A DNA stretch of 64,000 nt from Diphasiastrum complanatum (lineage: Eukaryota > Streptophyta > Lycopodiopsida > Lycopodiales > Lycopodiaceae): assembly GCA_029204225.1 (NCBI GenBank), contig CM055100.1:58274236-58338235 (forward strand), in the 5' to 3' direction. Positions 54,364 through 64,000 of this stretch are shown here, in pieces; the first letter of the stretch is position 1, and every line of letters starts with the position of its first letter. Both the position numbers and the translations under genes were made by a program. The notes below the pieces were generated by a model. It had not been told where the DNA came from. It ran no database searches and saw nothing but the letters and a program-made list of their open reading frames with translations.

Positions 54364-54965
54364 ATGTGGATATCCCTATTGATTTGGCACCTTTGCAGAG
54401 AAGAGGAGGCAAAGGAATTCAAATATCTGCTAAGGATTGTTCTCGTTACAGGGCAGACGGAAAAAAAAAACTTGGATTTGTGGATAGATGGAACATTATA
54501 TCCACAAGATCCAAGCACTTTGACACACCCCACATTCTCCTCAATAACTCATTTAGTTACATGGATATGCAATGAGCATAGTGGATTACTAGGATATTGT
54601 GAAAGATTGCAGAACCATGGAAAATAACTTTATATGAATAAAGTTCACTTTTTAGAAGGTGAGTTAATTTGGATATCCTCTTATTGTCAAAATAGAGATT
54701 GTCATCTCTAAAAGACGTTAGAAGAAAATGAACAACTTAAAAATAATAATGAATCATTACAGAAGATAACAATCAATATCAAATCAAAACTAGAGCAAAT
54801 GCAATCAATCTTACAATCTATTCATATTGAAAACTTACAATTATTGAAGGATGTGGAATTGGCAAAGAAGAAGGCTGAAAGTAAGAAGCGAAAGCGACAA
54901 AGTTGCAAGGATATTCAAACGCTTTCAATAGGAAGTTATCGAAATAGAAGGATCCATGCATTCAA

Positions 54966-55059
54966 GTAAACATATTCTGATTTTTGTAGGTTTTTCAATG
55001 ACATTTGGATTTAATTTCAGCTATGGTGATATTCTGTTAACTATCTGTTTTTTTTGCAG
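54966..55059 (+). other. Intron 1 of the unknown plus-strand gene
   Basis: Donor AA|GTAAAC, a polypyrimidine-rich TTTTTTTTGCAG acceptor, 94 bp. Splicing keeps the frame (AFK-SALVAP). Confidence 0.6.
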
Positions 55060-55475
55060 ATCTGCATTAGTAGCTCCTCAAAATATTAAAGACAATGCTT
55101 CACTAGGAATGTCATTGGGCAGAATAATGACAGGCAAATCCACTGAGCGTATCATGATGAACAACAGGAACATGCCAACTAAGCCAAGCATAGGAGGAGC
55201 AAAAGCACGTCGTTTCCTATCAAATCATACTGGTAAGGCTTCTAATATTCAACACTCAATTTGGACAGATATTATTGTTGCCACTCAAGACTTTGAGAAA
55301 GACGGCAAAACCAGAGTACTAAAAGTTGATGTATGGAAGAAGCTTGATAGTATGATTGCTATTAAGAAAAGATAAACACTCTGATATTGATAAGAAAGTT
55401 GTCCAAAGGACTTGTGTCGAGTTTGTTAATGCAATATCAAAAGCATGGGGAGAAGATCACATCACTCATTACATG

Positions 55476-55561
55476 GTTAGTATAAATTCAAGATGCTTTC
55501 AGTTTTTCATATATATTTAGATCCAAACATAAGACTAACATTATGATTTTGACATATGCAG
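55476..55561 (+). other. Intron 2 of the unknown plus-strand gene
   Basis: Donor ATG|GTTAGT, acceptor ATATGCAG|CAC, 86 bp. Splicing joins HYM to HILKDH. Confidence 0.6.
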
Positions 55562-55834
55562 CACATACTAAAAGATCATACAACATTTTTTGCAAACACA
55601 TATGGAAGCTTGAGTGTATGGTCATCACAAGAGATGGAGAAGTCACATTGGCAAGCACGAGCAACATTTAATCAAAATACACAACATGGAGGAACCAATG
55701 AAAAACGAAATTACATTTGTCAATTGTTTCAGTGGTTCTACCGCAGAGTTCAGATTCGACATATAACAAAGTCCACACAATACAACAAGTTTAGAAAAGC
55801 ATGCAAATTCATACAGGAAGAGAAAATTAGATGA

Positions 55835-56130
55835 TTGTTGAGTAGAAGATCATCATTGTCATCAAATCATGACATGTTCTGAATTGATTGCAAATTCATT
55901 GAACAAGAGAGTAGAAATACTCAATGTAAATGTATTGATTGTATTATAACAAAATACAAAGTGTCCACTATTCATCATCAACTTGTGTGTCAGATTCTAT
56001 GACAGTATTGTCATGAAAAAATTCTCTGCTAGAGTATGCATCTAATAGATGTGCATTATCCTTATTTCCACTAAGTTCAATATAAGTGGAATACAATGAA
56101 TAATGGGAGCTCCTTAAAGGAACATTCCCA
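55835..56130. other. Intergenic space between two convergent genes
   Basis: About 300 bp that should hold the two 3' UTRs. No terminator-like feature stands out. A short minus-strand frame (55968-56198) overlaps the end of the next gene in another phase. Confidence 0.4.
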
Positions 56131-57469
56131 TCAGTAAAACCTAGAATGTTCAAAACATAAGATCTTTTGACAAAAAATGATCTTATTTGTCTTAACAAGT
56201 TTATGTCCTCCTAGATAAAATGATAAAGCTTTAACTGCCATTATCAGACTCTCCCCAACTGGGCTCAGCTTGGAATGAGCAATACAGATCTCATTCTTTA
56301 GGAAATGTCTAAGATAGTGGCCAAGTCCACTATCCCTCTGGAACGAGGATGCATGTTGTCTGAAACCACCTCGTCTCACAGCAAAATCATCAATTATGAG
56401 AGCATCCTACAATAAGAAATATGTTAGAAAAAACACATTCAGTGGTTAAAAACATTCTAATGCAAGGAAGTTTAAACACTTACACATTCTTCATCAACAA
56501 CAACAATCAGATTAGGATGATCAATATAATGACCACCTACTGAAGTGGAATAATCACTGAAATGCATTAATGATGGACGAGAGAAGCCCATCTGGGATTG
56601 AAATGCCATGAATTCTTCATCAAATGGTCTGCCTCGCCCATCCTCAGCAATATTTGATAAAGTCTTAGTCAGGCATTCTTCACCGATCATAACTCCCTCC
56701 TCATCATCAAAATCAATTTCAGCAACAAGGTCATCTGTTTCAAAATCTACAAAGTTGGAGAATTTGGAAATTGTGCCAGATAATAAACATAGAATCTCAT
56801 CTTCACGATAGTAAAAAAACTAACATAAATCAATTGTAGTAAAATATACATCGTCATTTATATAATATACAGACAAATTGAAAAGACATTTAGATTGCTC
56901 TATAGGGATCGATTTATCAGCAGATGTATTTTGGCCAATAAAAGAATCCCAGAGCACATCAGTATTCACATCAATAAAGTCACTTTCCATATCAGGGGTG
57001 TCGATAAGGAAGTGACTGATATCCTTAATAGCTGACTGAACAGAGGATGATGCCATAGGAGGGTCAGCAACAGAAACTTCCTCATCATCTGGGATCTTAA
57101 CTAACAGGAAAAGTACAAAACCACTATGATATTCAACCAATCGACATTTCTTGTTGCAATAAGGACACATTGAACTGCTTTTGAAAAGATCAAACAATTT
57201 GGTGAACATTCTATCTAGTCTATGTCTGAAAGCTAGGAAGAAATGAACAAGATCAGTATAATGCCTGTACTAGAGTGAACTATGGAAATAACAGGCTTAC
57301 TGAGTATATCCCTGAATCTAACATAATGTTCATAAAATACGTCAGAATTTGGTTGTGTAGTCTTGAAAACATGTAAATATGGATTGAATAGGCTGTGGAA
57401 GTAGTCTAGATTTTCAGTAATCTCAAATTCAGTAAAAAATGAACTTAGGCCTGAATCTCATGTAGATCC
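56131..57469 (-). pseudogene. Three-exon gene of unknown function, cut at its 5' side by D1d
   Basis: Minus-strand exons are 57301-57469 (partial), 56485-57232 and 56131-56406, with GT-AG introns of 68 and 78 bp that both preserve the frame. Exon 1 reads SSFFTEFEITENLDYFHSLF and FYEHYVRFRDIL; exon 2 has MFTKLFDLF, a Cys cluster CPYCNKKC, an acidic region (PDDEEVSVADPP, DFETDDLVAEIDFDDEEG) and FSRPSLMHFSDYSTSVGGHY; exon 3 has DDFAVRRGGFRQHASSF and GLGHYLRHFLKNEICIAH. One in-frame TAG (56820-56822) and a TGA near the truncated 5' end suggest loss of function. No family recognised. It converges on the plus-strand gene 54364-55834, so the two may belong to one transposon. The D1d LTR begins at 57470, inside this gene. 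Confidence 0.5.
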
Positions 57470-58171
57470 TGTGAAGAATTGCCAAAAATTGGCAAATCTA
57501 GCTTGATCAAAAACCATGTAGAATAGTGTAAATTGTGTACGCAAGTGGGTCCCACACATGTGAGGCCATGATGCCACATGGGAAACCCATCCTAATGTAG
57601 GTTAGGTCAAGTCAAGAGAGTTGGTCATGTCTATTTGGTGGTCATCCCTACTTTATAGGACCTACACCTAAGTTTAAGGTGAAAATTTGACCAACTAACT
57701 ACCTACCAAGCATAATTCTAGGAAATAGGCTAGGGTTTCATTTTAGGTCAAGGAGAGTGAATTAACTTCCTTATTACATGCTGGAAATCCACCTAACTTC
57801 AAGAAGGAAGTCGAATTTGCTATGTATTCCCTCTCTCCATAGTGAGAAGATATAAAATTTTTGGAGCTCATTGGCAATCTCAAGCTAGTTCACTATGTAC
57901 ATTGAGTTTTTGTGATCCAAATGAAACCAAATCAATTTCTACTTGTTTCTCAGGTTGAAGGCCGTACTACAGCCTGTAGTACACACGTGTGGGCTCGGAT
58001 TTCAATGTTTATCAATGCTTTTGATTGTTAATGCTTGTTGTTTGTCAAATTGCCAATCTAGATCAATTTTTTTGTGTCTAGTTTTTTTGATAGATTGTTA
58101 AGCAAGCATCCAATCACTCTTGTGAATCTTTTGTAGATCCATTTATGGTCCTAAAGTACAATACTTTCACA
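57470..58171 (+). repeat. 5' LTR of D1d (702 bp)
   Basis: TGTGAAGAATTGCC to ATACTTTCACA, with CACACGTGTG at 57982-57991 just after the direct repeat GTACTACAGCCTGTAGTAC (a near-perfect palindrome). Confidence 0.93.
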
Positions 58172-58184
58172 TGGTATCAGATCC
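58172..58184 (+). promoter_or_regulatory. Primer-binding site, D1d
   Basis: TGGTATCAGATCC: the first ten bases fit initiator tRNA-Met. GATCC in place of GAGCC is one mismatch. Confidence 0.85.
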
Positions 58185-58975
58185 AAGTACAAGAGCATAA
58201 GCCATTGATCTAATGCAAATCTTTTTTTAGCAAGTTTTGGTGCTAAAAACTAGTATTGAGAGGGCAAGCTAGAATCTTGATTTTGGTGAGGAGATTTGAT
58301 CCCAAACTTGGTAGGGGTCCAAATCCGTACTGTCCACATGTGTGGGCACCTCTGAACCTGCATTTAATGCATGGTATTCATTTGATCCAAAAAAATTCAA
58401 TTTGTGAGCTGTTGGTGTAATTTTTGGTGGGGATCCTAGGATAATCTACCAAGATCATTTGCCATTGATTAGATTTGAATTTGTTTCATGGAATCTAATT
58501 AATCTAGGATGAGTTCAAGTCCTATTAAGGTTAAAAATAGGTCTTGAAAGTACACCAAGAAGGAAGAAAGAGATTAAGCCATTTTTTTGTCCAAAAATAG
58601 CCAAAATTGGCAAGATTTGATTGTAAGTAGATTTCACATCATCTTATCTTCATTCCAACTTTGTGAGGGAGTGCTAGAACTGAGATTATAAGTCCATTTG
58701 TTGGATTAGAAATCTAATTTGAGTGAAAAACTACAAGAGAGAGACTTAGTGAGTTTCTAGAGACAATCAAATCCATTTCTTGGCAAGATTTGTTTGAAAG
58801 TAGTTTTCACTTCATCTTATCTTCATTCCAGCTTTGTGAGGGAGTGATAGAACTGTGATTATAAGTCCATTTGTTGGATTAGAAATCAAATTTGAGTGAA
58901 ACACTGCAAGTGTGAGACCTTTGTGAGTTTCAAGTCAATCAAGTCTATTTCTTGTTTGTAGAAGTCACTAGTAAG
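58185..58975 (+). other. Leader of D1d
   Basis: Non-coding, with the same internal direct repeat as D1c (about 58661-58705 and 58835-58885). Confidence 0.65.
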
Positions 58976-61126
58976 ATGGGATCTACTGGAGCATACCTTC
59001 TAGAAGCTAGTGAGAGATTGAATTCTACAAATTATGCTATTTGGAAGGTTAGGATGGAGTCACTCTTGGTGCTCCAAGACCTTTATGATTTTCTGATTGA
59101 AGATGAAGATGAACCTCTAGGTGCACAAGAGTTAGCTAGATACAAGAAGAGATCTAGGCTTGCACTTCATTGTGTGAAGATGAATGTGAGCAATGATTTG
59201 TTGAGAGAAGTATCAGCATGTACTTATACTAAAGAGGCTTGGGAGTCTTTCAAATCAATCTATGAATCTAGTAACACTTTGAGGGTTCTCATGCTTAGAA
59301 TTCAGATTTTGCAAAGCATGAAAAGAAGTGAGGGAAGTGCACATTATTATGTACTCAGAATCAAGTCTCTATATAGGGAGTTGGCTTCCATTGGAGAGAA
59401 GATTCATGATGGAGAGCTTGTACAAATTGTCCTTAATGGTCTAGGAAATGACTTTGCAAATTTGGTCCAAAGTTTTGCCATCCAAGACACTTTGCCAACT
59501 ATAGAAAAACTTCATAGTGTATTAGTGGCTGAAGAGTGTAGGATGCTCCATGCAAAATCTAGGATGAGTTCCTTGTCATTGCAGGATGGTGATGAGAAAG
59601 CCAATTTCTCACTCAAGGGCAAAAAGAAGACCAATGGAAAGAAGAAGCAACCAAAGGAGGCCAAAGAAGAGGATGATGCATCAAGCTCAAAGGACAAGTC
59701 AAAGCAAAAATGCTTCTTTTGTGGAAGGAAGGGGCATTATGCATCTGAATGCTACAAGAGGCTAAGAGCACAAGTGGAGGAGGACAAACAAGGAAACCTT
59801 GCAAAGGAGGAGGAGGATGAAGTAGATGTATTCTTGATGGCATCTACATCCTCACCAACAAGCAATAGCAATTCAAGAGACAATTGGTGGATCGACAGTG
59901 GGGCTAGCTCCCACATGTCTTGTGAAAAGGACTTTTTCTCAACCTTACACTCTTTCAATGATGCTAAAAAGTTTGTCTTTACTGCAAATGATGAAGAGTG
60001 TAGGATAGATGGTGTTGGCACCATCTCTTTGTATCTAGAATCCTCAAAATGCATGGATCTAGAAAATGTCCTTTATGTACCATCAATCACCAAGAATATG
60101 CTTAGTGTTGGTCTACTCTTAGAAAGTGGTTTGGATGTCCACTTTAAGCATGGTGTTTGCTTCATCTTGAAGAATGATGTTTGCATTGCAAAGAGATTTA
60201 AACATGGAAGATTGTTTAAGTTGGAAGCTAGTGTTGCTTTTGAAAGAATGAGCTTGGCAAAGGAGGAGATCACTCAAGAGGAGATATTGGCAAAGTGTGA
60301 TCTTGCTTGCATTGAGAAGGAGCATCAAAAGGAGGAAGATCTTGAGGATCAGCCTCAAAGCAGAGTTCCAAGGAGGTCCTCAATGACAAAGGCCGAGTCA
60401 TCAAATTGCATGCAAATTTTCTATTCAAGTGTGCATCTTGCAAGGATGGTGAGCATTGGAGAGTCTACTATCTTTGAATACTTGTTGGGTACTATTAGTA
60501 GACATGGAGTGACTTGTTGTTTATCTTTAAGATCTATGATGTTTAGTACTCTTTATGACAAGACAATGAAATGGGATGCTTTGAAATCTACATTTGTTGT
60601 TGATAAAGCAATTTCATTGGATAACTATTTTTGTCATAGTTTGAATAGTGTCATAAAAGATGAAACATCATTTGTATTGGAAATCTTTGGGTCCACATGC
60701 TTTGAGCATGATCATTCCAATGTAAGGACCAAAGATTATCCTATTTCAATGATAGGAATAATGGTAGTGTTTTGCTCTTCAAGTAGAGATTGTAGAATCT
60801 ACTTGTTTTCAACCAAAGAATTTGTCAATGGTGAAAATGTGATCTTTCAAGAGTGGAAGATTTGTAAACTTGAAGAAGCACCTTTGGATCAACACATTAT
60901 TCAATTCATTGATGTTTTGGAGTCAAGTCAAGTGGAGGAGCAAGCTCAAGACCCAAGGACTCCAAGAAGAACCTTGAGTATCAAGATGGAGCCATCTAGG
61001 CTCAATCATATGGATCAAGCAAGACAAGTTGTCTTTGGCAACATTATTTATGCACTTAATATTTTAATTGATGTATCTTCAAGTGCACAAAATGCCATGG
61101 CATCCATGGCTTGGCATGATGTTTAG
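58976..61126 (+). CDS. Intact Gag-protease polyprotein with Pol relics, no RT (D1d)
   Basis: I start at ATG 58976 (MGSTGAYLLEASERL); the frame is open a few codons further upstream but without an ATG. The 716-residue product has the copia Gag core (NYAIWKVRMESLL, LHCVKMNVSNDLL, YVLRIKSLYREL), the zinc knuckle CFFCGRKGHYASEC at about 246-259 and the protease active site DSGASSHM at about 307, with NMLSVGLLLESGLDVHF following. From about residue 430 on there is no integrase core. Instead come KEHQKEEDLEDQPQSRVPRR (linker relic), a novel stretch (about 490-640), FSTKEFVNGENVIFQEW (integrase C-terminal relic), TPRRTLSIKMEPSRLNH (linker again) and ALNILIDVSSSAQNAMASMA (start-of-RT relic). It can supply particles and protease only. 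The open frame over the relics, against the broken D1c copy, suggests youth or selection. Confidence 0.88.
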   Translation: MGSTGAYLLEASERLNSTNYAIWKVRMESLLVLQDLYDFLIEDEDEPLGAQELARYKKRSRLALHCVKMNVSNDLLREVSACTYTKEAWESFKSIYESSNTLRVLMLRIQILQSMKRSEGSAHYYVLRIKSLYRELASIGEKIHDGELVQIVLNGLGNDFANLVQSFAIQDTLPTIEKLHSVLVAEECRMLHAKSRMSSLSLQDGDEKANFSLKGKKKTNGKKKQPKEAKEEDDASSSKDKSKQKCFFCGRKGHYASECYKRLRAQVEEDKQGNLAKEEEDEVDVFLMASTSSPTSNSNSRDNWWIDSGASSHMSCEKDFFSTLHSFNDAKKFVFTANDEECRIDGVGTISLYLESSKCMDLENVLYVPSITKNMLSVGLLLESGLDVHFKHGVCFILKNDVCIAKRFKHGRLFKLEASVAFERMSLAKEEITQEEILAKCDLACIEKEHQKEEDLEDQPQSRVPRRSSMTKAESSNCMQIFYSSVHLARMVSIGESTIFEYLLGTISRHGVTCCLSLRSMMFSTLYDKTMKWDALKSTFVVDKAISLDNYFCHSLNSVIKDETSFVLEIFGSTCFEHDHSNVRTKDYPISMIGIMVVFCSSSRDCRIYLFSTKEFVNGENVIFQEWKICKLEEAPLDQHIIQFIDVLESSQVEEQAQDPRTPRRTLSIKMEPSRLNHMDQARQVVFGNIIYALNILIDVSSSAQNAMASMAWHDV

Positions 61127-61180
61127 TTTTGAAGTGTGCTACATGTATATAGACACATTTATGGAACATCTTGTAAGGGA

Positions 61181-61835
61181 TGTGAAAATTGTCAACATTT
61201 CCTAGCTAGTTTGAGGCCTAAATTGGCTAAAATTGTAAATAGTTTTGGTTCTGGAGTTTTGCACGTGTGAACCAGGCCACAATGTTTTTATTTACTGTAT
61301 TTTTTCAGTATGATGAAGTGTCAAACTTCATACCCTTCAAAATGAGACCATTTTGATGTATTTTGGTCATATAAGCCATTTTTAGCTATTTTTCCTATAT
61401 AGGGAATATCTAGGGTCAAGTACCTTCTAGAGAGAGGAGAGAGAGTCATCTTCCTCATCCATAAATAGTAGGGAAGTCGTGGAGAACAGGTTGGAGAAAC
61501 CTTTTGTATGCTTCATTGAGATCAATAGATCATTGTCATTGTTTCTTCCTCCATTGAGAGCATTGTTGTGTGTATTGTCTTCAAGCTATTGTGTATGATC
61601 TTAGGTGCTTTCCAAAAGTGATAGGCTGATGTATTATGGACTGTATAATGCTATTTTGGGCCGCACTTGATGTTTATGGAAGTTTCCATTTGTGATAAAT
61701 GCTTTTTGATCAAGTTCTTTGCATTCTAGGTAGCATAGAATGTGTTGCCAATTCCTAGCTTATGTAGTTTGGAGTGCAAGCATTCAAGCCAATGATCTTG
61801 GAGTTTAGATCCACTTAGGATCTGTATTTTTCACA
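61181..61835 (+). repeat. 5' LTR of family A (second copy)
   Basis: 655 bp, TGTGAAAATTGTC to TATTTTTCACA. CACGTG is at 61262-61267. TATATAGGG (about 61396) is a likely U3 TATA element. Confidence 0.94.
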
Positions 61836-61847
61836 TGGTATCAGAGC
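61836..61847 (+). promoter_or_regulatory. Primer-binding site, family A
   Basis: TGGTATCAGAGC, initiator tRNA-Met type, directly after the LTR. Confidence 0.93.
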
Positions 61848-63007
61848 TGGTTGGCTTCTATTTACAGTAAGTATTCCATTTTTGGTGATATTTGGATGTT
61901 TGATCAAGTTCTAGCATGATTTTGCATTGCTTTGTTGATCAAATCTTACTAACCTTTGTTTTGTGAGTTGAACTTGTGGATCAAAAGCATATTTCAGGTC
62001 TATTGAAGATCAGAGGCTGAAAAGAAACTATTTTGGATCAGATCATAACACCTAATCATTTGTGATTGTGAGGCTTGTGCATATTCAATACTAACAATGT
62101 TCTTTTCAATCCTATTGTTGACAATCTCCATTCTTGGATGAACACTCTCCTTAAGTGGATGAAACTTCTCCTTAAGTGGATGACAAATGCTCTTTTGAGT
62201 GAGTTGTAATTCTCCTAAAGGCTGAGCAAAGCTCCCATTTGGATGAAAGATCCCCTTTTTTGGGTGAACATATTGTAAGCTCCATTGTGAAGAGCATATT
62301 GTAAAGATTGTCATCAATTTTGGCATAAATTTTGGTGTACTTTGTTGAGCATGTAAGTAACTCTTCTTATGTAATTTGATTGGAGCATTTGCTGGAAGGT
62401 GTTAACCATTATGCAAGTGTGTTTTCAGGTTCTTAACAGGTTGAGGAACATTCTCATGTGAAGTGATCTTAGATCTACATCTAAACACCAAGATTTGACA
62501 AGATAGTGAAGCTAGTCTTGTGATTCACTAAGTGTGCTCATTCATTCACCTCTAAATCTTGTATTTATCACTTGCTGGAGTTTATAAACTTTTAGAAGTG
62601 TGGTTTACATGTGGTTTTACAGGTTGAATCAATATCTTAGTGTGTTGATCATATGTTGATCAAGTTTGTTCATTACTAGGTAATCTTGGCATCCTAGTTT
62701 TGGGTATTTTCTAAGAATGCAAGTAACTCTTCACACCATAACTTGATTTGGTCACTTGCTGGAAAGTTTGAGAGCTTAAGCAAGAGTGTGTTCAGGTTGG
62801 TTTGATTTTGTAATCCATTCTTAGTGTGTGCAAAGTGTTGCATGTGTTTCAATCTTCCTTTCTATGCTTGGAAACCATCTAGGTTCAAGATAGAAGTGTT
62901 TTAGGGTCCTAAATCTTCATAGATCTCTTTATCTATCATTTGTTGAGAGAAAAGTGAGTGCTAAGTGCTTTAGGACAGAACCTAAAAGTTGAAGAAACAT
63001 TAGAATC
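61848..63007 (+). other. Leader of family A
   Basis: 1,160 bp, non-coding, collinear with the inverse of 2346-3464. It contains GTGTTTTCAGGTT/GTGTGTTCAGGTT repeats with flanking (G/C)ATTTGCTGG or ACTTGCTGG boxes (about 62390-62430, 62570-62620, 62755-62800), an old internal triplication. Confidence 0.7.
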
Positions 63008-64000
63008 ATGGCTTCCAATGGTGGGATCATGCTAGAGTCTAGTGAAAGGTTGAGTTCATCAAACTACTCTACTTGGAAAGTGAGGATGGAGTCCTTACTT
63101 GAGTTGAATGAACTCATGGACATAGTTGCAGAAATTGAAGAGAGACCTCTCACACTTCAAGAGCAACAAAGGTTTGATAAGAAGGCCAAAAGGGCTCTTC
63201 ATATCATTAAAATGAATGTTACAAATGAACTTCTCAAGGAAGTTGGAAAGTGTCAAAGTGCAAGTGAGGCATGGAATGCCTTAAAGAAGCTCTTTGAATC
63301 AAAGTCCACATCTAGGGTATTGACCCTAAGGAGACAAATATTTTCTAGTAGGCAAAGAGAGGGTGAAAGTGCTCATGCATTTATCTTGAGAGTTAAGTCC
63401 CTAAGTGATGATTTAGCATGCATTGATGAGAACATAAAAGATGGTGAAATAGTCCAAGTTATGTTGAATGGTTTGCTAAATGAACATGCTAACCTTGTGC
63501 AAAGTTTTGCCATTCAAAGAGTCTTGCCAAGTGTGGTTGACTTGCAAGAAATCTTATTGGCTGAAGAACATAGGTTGCAATCAAAGCTTGATGGTGCATC
63601 CTTGCAAGGTGGAGGTGAAGAGGCTTTCTTCACAAAAGGCAAATTCAAGGGCAAAGGTAAAGGCAAAGGGAAATGGTCCAAAGGTGGTAACTTTGATCAT
63701 GATGATCACTCTTCCTCTTCCTCTTCTACTAAGAACAATAAGTCAAAGTTCAAGTGCTTTTATTGTGGGATAAAAGGTCATTTTGCAAATGAATGTTATA
63801 AGAAGAAAAGAGAGCAAGGAGAGAGGCAAGGAAATCTTACAATAGATGAGGAAGAACATAACACATGTGAATCACTTGTTATGACTTCAAGTTTGTTAGC
63901 CAACATAGATGATAATGATCCTTGGTGGATTGATAGTGGAGCCCCATCTCACATGACAAGACATAAGGAATACTTTACATCCTTATTGTCTTATGAGGGA
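63008..64000 (+). CDS. Gag-protease of copia family A, start of polyprotein (runs off window)
   Basis: Open from ATG 63008 to the window end (331 codons, no stop). The Gag core has MASNGGIMLESSERLSSSNY, STWKVRMESLLEL, LHIIKMNVTNELLKEVG, FILRVKSLSDDLACI and VQVMLNGLLNEHANL. A Gly/Lys-rich basic linker and a Ser run precede the CCHC zinc knuckle CFYCGIKGHFANEC at about 250-263. The protease active site is DSGAPSHM at about 309; Pro replaces the Ser usual in this family (DSGASSH), a tolerated position next to the catalytic DSG. The remainder of pol lies outside. The matching pol 3' end, with an IYVDD RT, is seen in the deleted sister copy at 1168-2335. Confidence 0.9.
   Translation, partial: MASNGGIMLESSERLSSSNYSTWKVRMESLLELNELMDIVAEIEERPLTLQEQQRFDKKAKRALHIIKMNVTNELLKEVGKCQSASEAWNALKKLFESKSTSRVLTLRRQIFSSRQREGESAHAFILRVKSLSDDLACIDENIKDGEIVQVMLNGLLNEHANLVQSFAIQRVLPSVVDLQEILLAEEHRLQSKLDGASLQGGGEEAFFTKGKFKGKGKGKGKWSKGGNFDHDDHSSSSSSTKNNKSKFKCFYCGIKGHFANECYKKKREQGERQGNLTIDEEEHNTCESLVMTSSLLANIDDNDPWWIDSGAPSHMTRHKEYFTSLLSYEG

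Larger units (their letters stand above)
54364..55834 (+). pseudogene. Intron-containing gene of unknown function, decayed
   Basis: One frame runs 54364-54965 with two stops (TAA near 54625 and 54712): EFKYLLRIVLVTGQTEKKNL and GTLYPQDPSTLTHPTF, then a Lys/Glu-rich coiled-coil-like stretch (LEENEQLKNNNESLQ, KKKAESKKRKRQ). A 94-bp GT-AG intron (54966-55059) joins it in phase to KSALVAPQNIKDNASL, then IWTDIIVATQDFEKDGK. A frameshift near 55360 is followed by VVQRTCVEFVNAISKAWGED and HITHYM. A second intron (55476-55561, 86 bp) leads in phase to HILKDHTTFFANTYGSLSVW, SSQEMEKSHWQAR and ICQLFQWFYRR. I recognise only that the HxxxxH...GSL..wS-QxxE..H segment recalls C-terminal blocks of transposon-like proteins in animals and early plants. 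Confidence 0.5.
57470..61180 (+). mobile_element. Copia family D1, Gag-PR element with intact ORF (D1d), 3' part displaced
   Basis: It comprises a 702-bp 5' LTR, primer site, leader with an internal duplication, and a 716-codon open frame. Homology with D1c continues to TTGTAAGGGA (61180), where a family A element is inserted. The rest of D1d, including its 3' LTR, must lie beyond the window. The base context GATCC precedes the LTR. Structure and coding content make it a non-autonomous but translation-competent element. Confidence 0.92.
61181..64000 (+). mobile_element. Copia family A, 5' part of an apparently intact copy
   Basis: It is inserted in D1d after AAGGGA (61180). It has a 655-bp LTR, primer site, leader and an open Gag-protease frame that runs off the window. 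LTR and leader match the minus-strand element at 518-4131 with few differences (for example TTTGCACGTGTGAA for TTCACACGTGTGAA). It could encode the enzymes missing in families D1 and D2, but pol is outside the window. Confidence 0.92.

Overview
This window looks like intergenic DNA from the nuclear genome of a land plant, probably a non-flowering one (fern, lycophyte or similar). Evidence for a plant: Ty1/copia elements primed by initiator tRNA-Met, a Ty3/gypsy chromovirus, GT-AG introns of 68-284 bp, a TATA-box gene for an S1-type (self-incompatibility-like) secreted protein, and AT-rich spacers. The non-flowering guess rests on remnants of a Penelope-like reverse transcriptase and a DUF7869-type protein, which I believe are more usual outside flowering plants. 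It is inference.

Layout. 1-517 is an unassigned repeat-like stretch. 518-4131 is a copia element (family A, minus strand) with two 655-bp LTRs and a large internal deletion. 4132-11455 is a graveyard: a copia leader fragment, a Helitron Rep remnant, a copia integrase remnant, a Penelope-like RT remnant, another copia leader/gag fragment and a copia integrase-RT remnant. 11460-25810 is a three-level nest. A family D1 copy is split at 14128/25239 by a family D2 element, whose 3' LTR is split at 18408/24489 by a family E element; both insertions keep exact 5-bp target duplications. 25811-40700 is AT-rich spacer with a (TA)n tract, a dispersed repeat, a copia pol fragment, a gypsy chromovirus lacking protease/RT/RNase H (31791-37522), an odd degenerate repeat (37660-38260) and a DUF7869-type remnant. 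40704-41499 holds the one convincing host gene, a two-exon S1-like secreted protein gene. 42741-44060 is a block of duplicated GC-rich modules. 44590-48981 has a copia RT/RNase H remnant, the dispersed repeat and a gypsy LTR/PBS-like stretch. 48982-53598 is a decayed D1 element with both LTRs. 54364-57469 holds two convergent, intron-containing genes of unknown function, one cut by the next element. 57470-61180 is a D1 element with an intact Gag-protease reading frame. 61181-64000 is the 5' part of a second, apparently intact family A element inserted in that D1 copy.

How it works together. The main theme is an ecology of full and parasitic copia elements. Families D1 and D2 keep a long open Gag-zinc knuckle-protease frame and have lost the integrase core, RT and RNase H. 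What follows the protease is a shrunken, rearranged but still open relic of Pol. They carry LTRs, a tRNA-Met primer site and polypurine tracts, so they could be copied only with enzymes supplied by relatives such as families A or E. LTRs of all four copia families carry a CACACGTGTG-type palindrome. The likely-undescribed items are the RT-less Gag-PR elements and their shared 3' tail, the 37.7-38.3 kb two-strand repeat, and the convergent gene pair.
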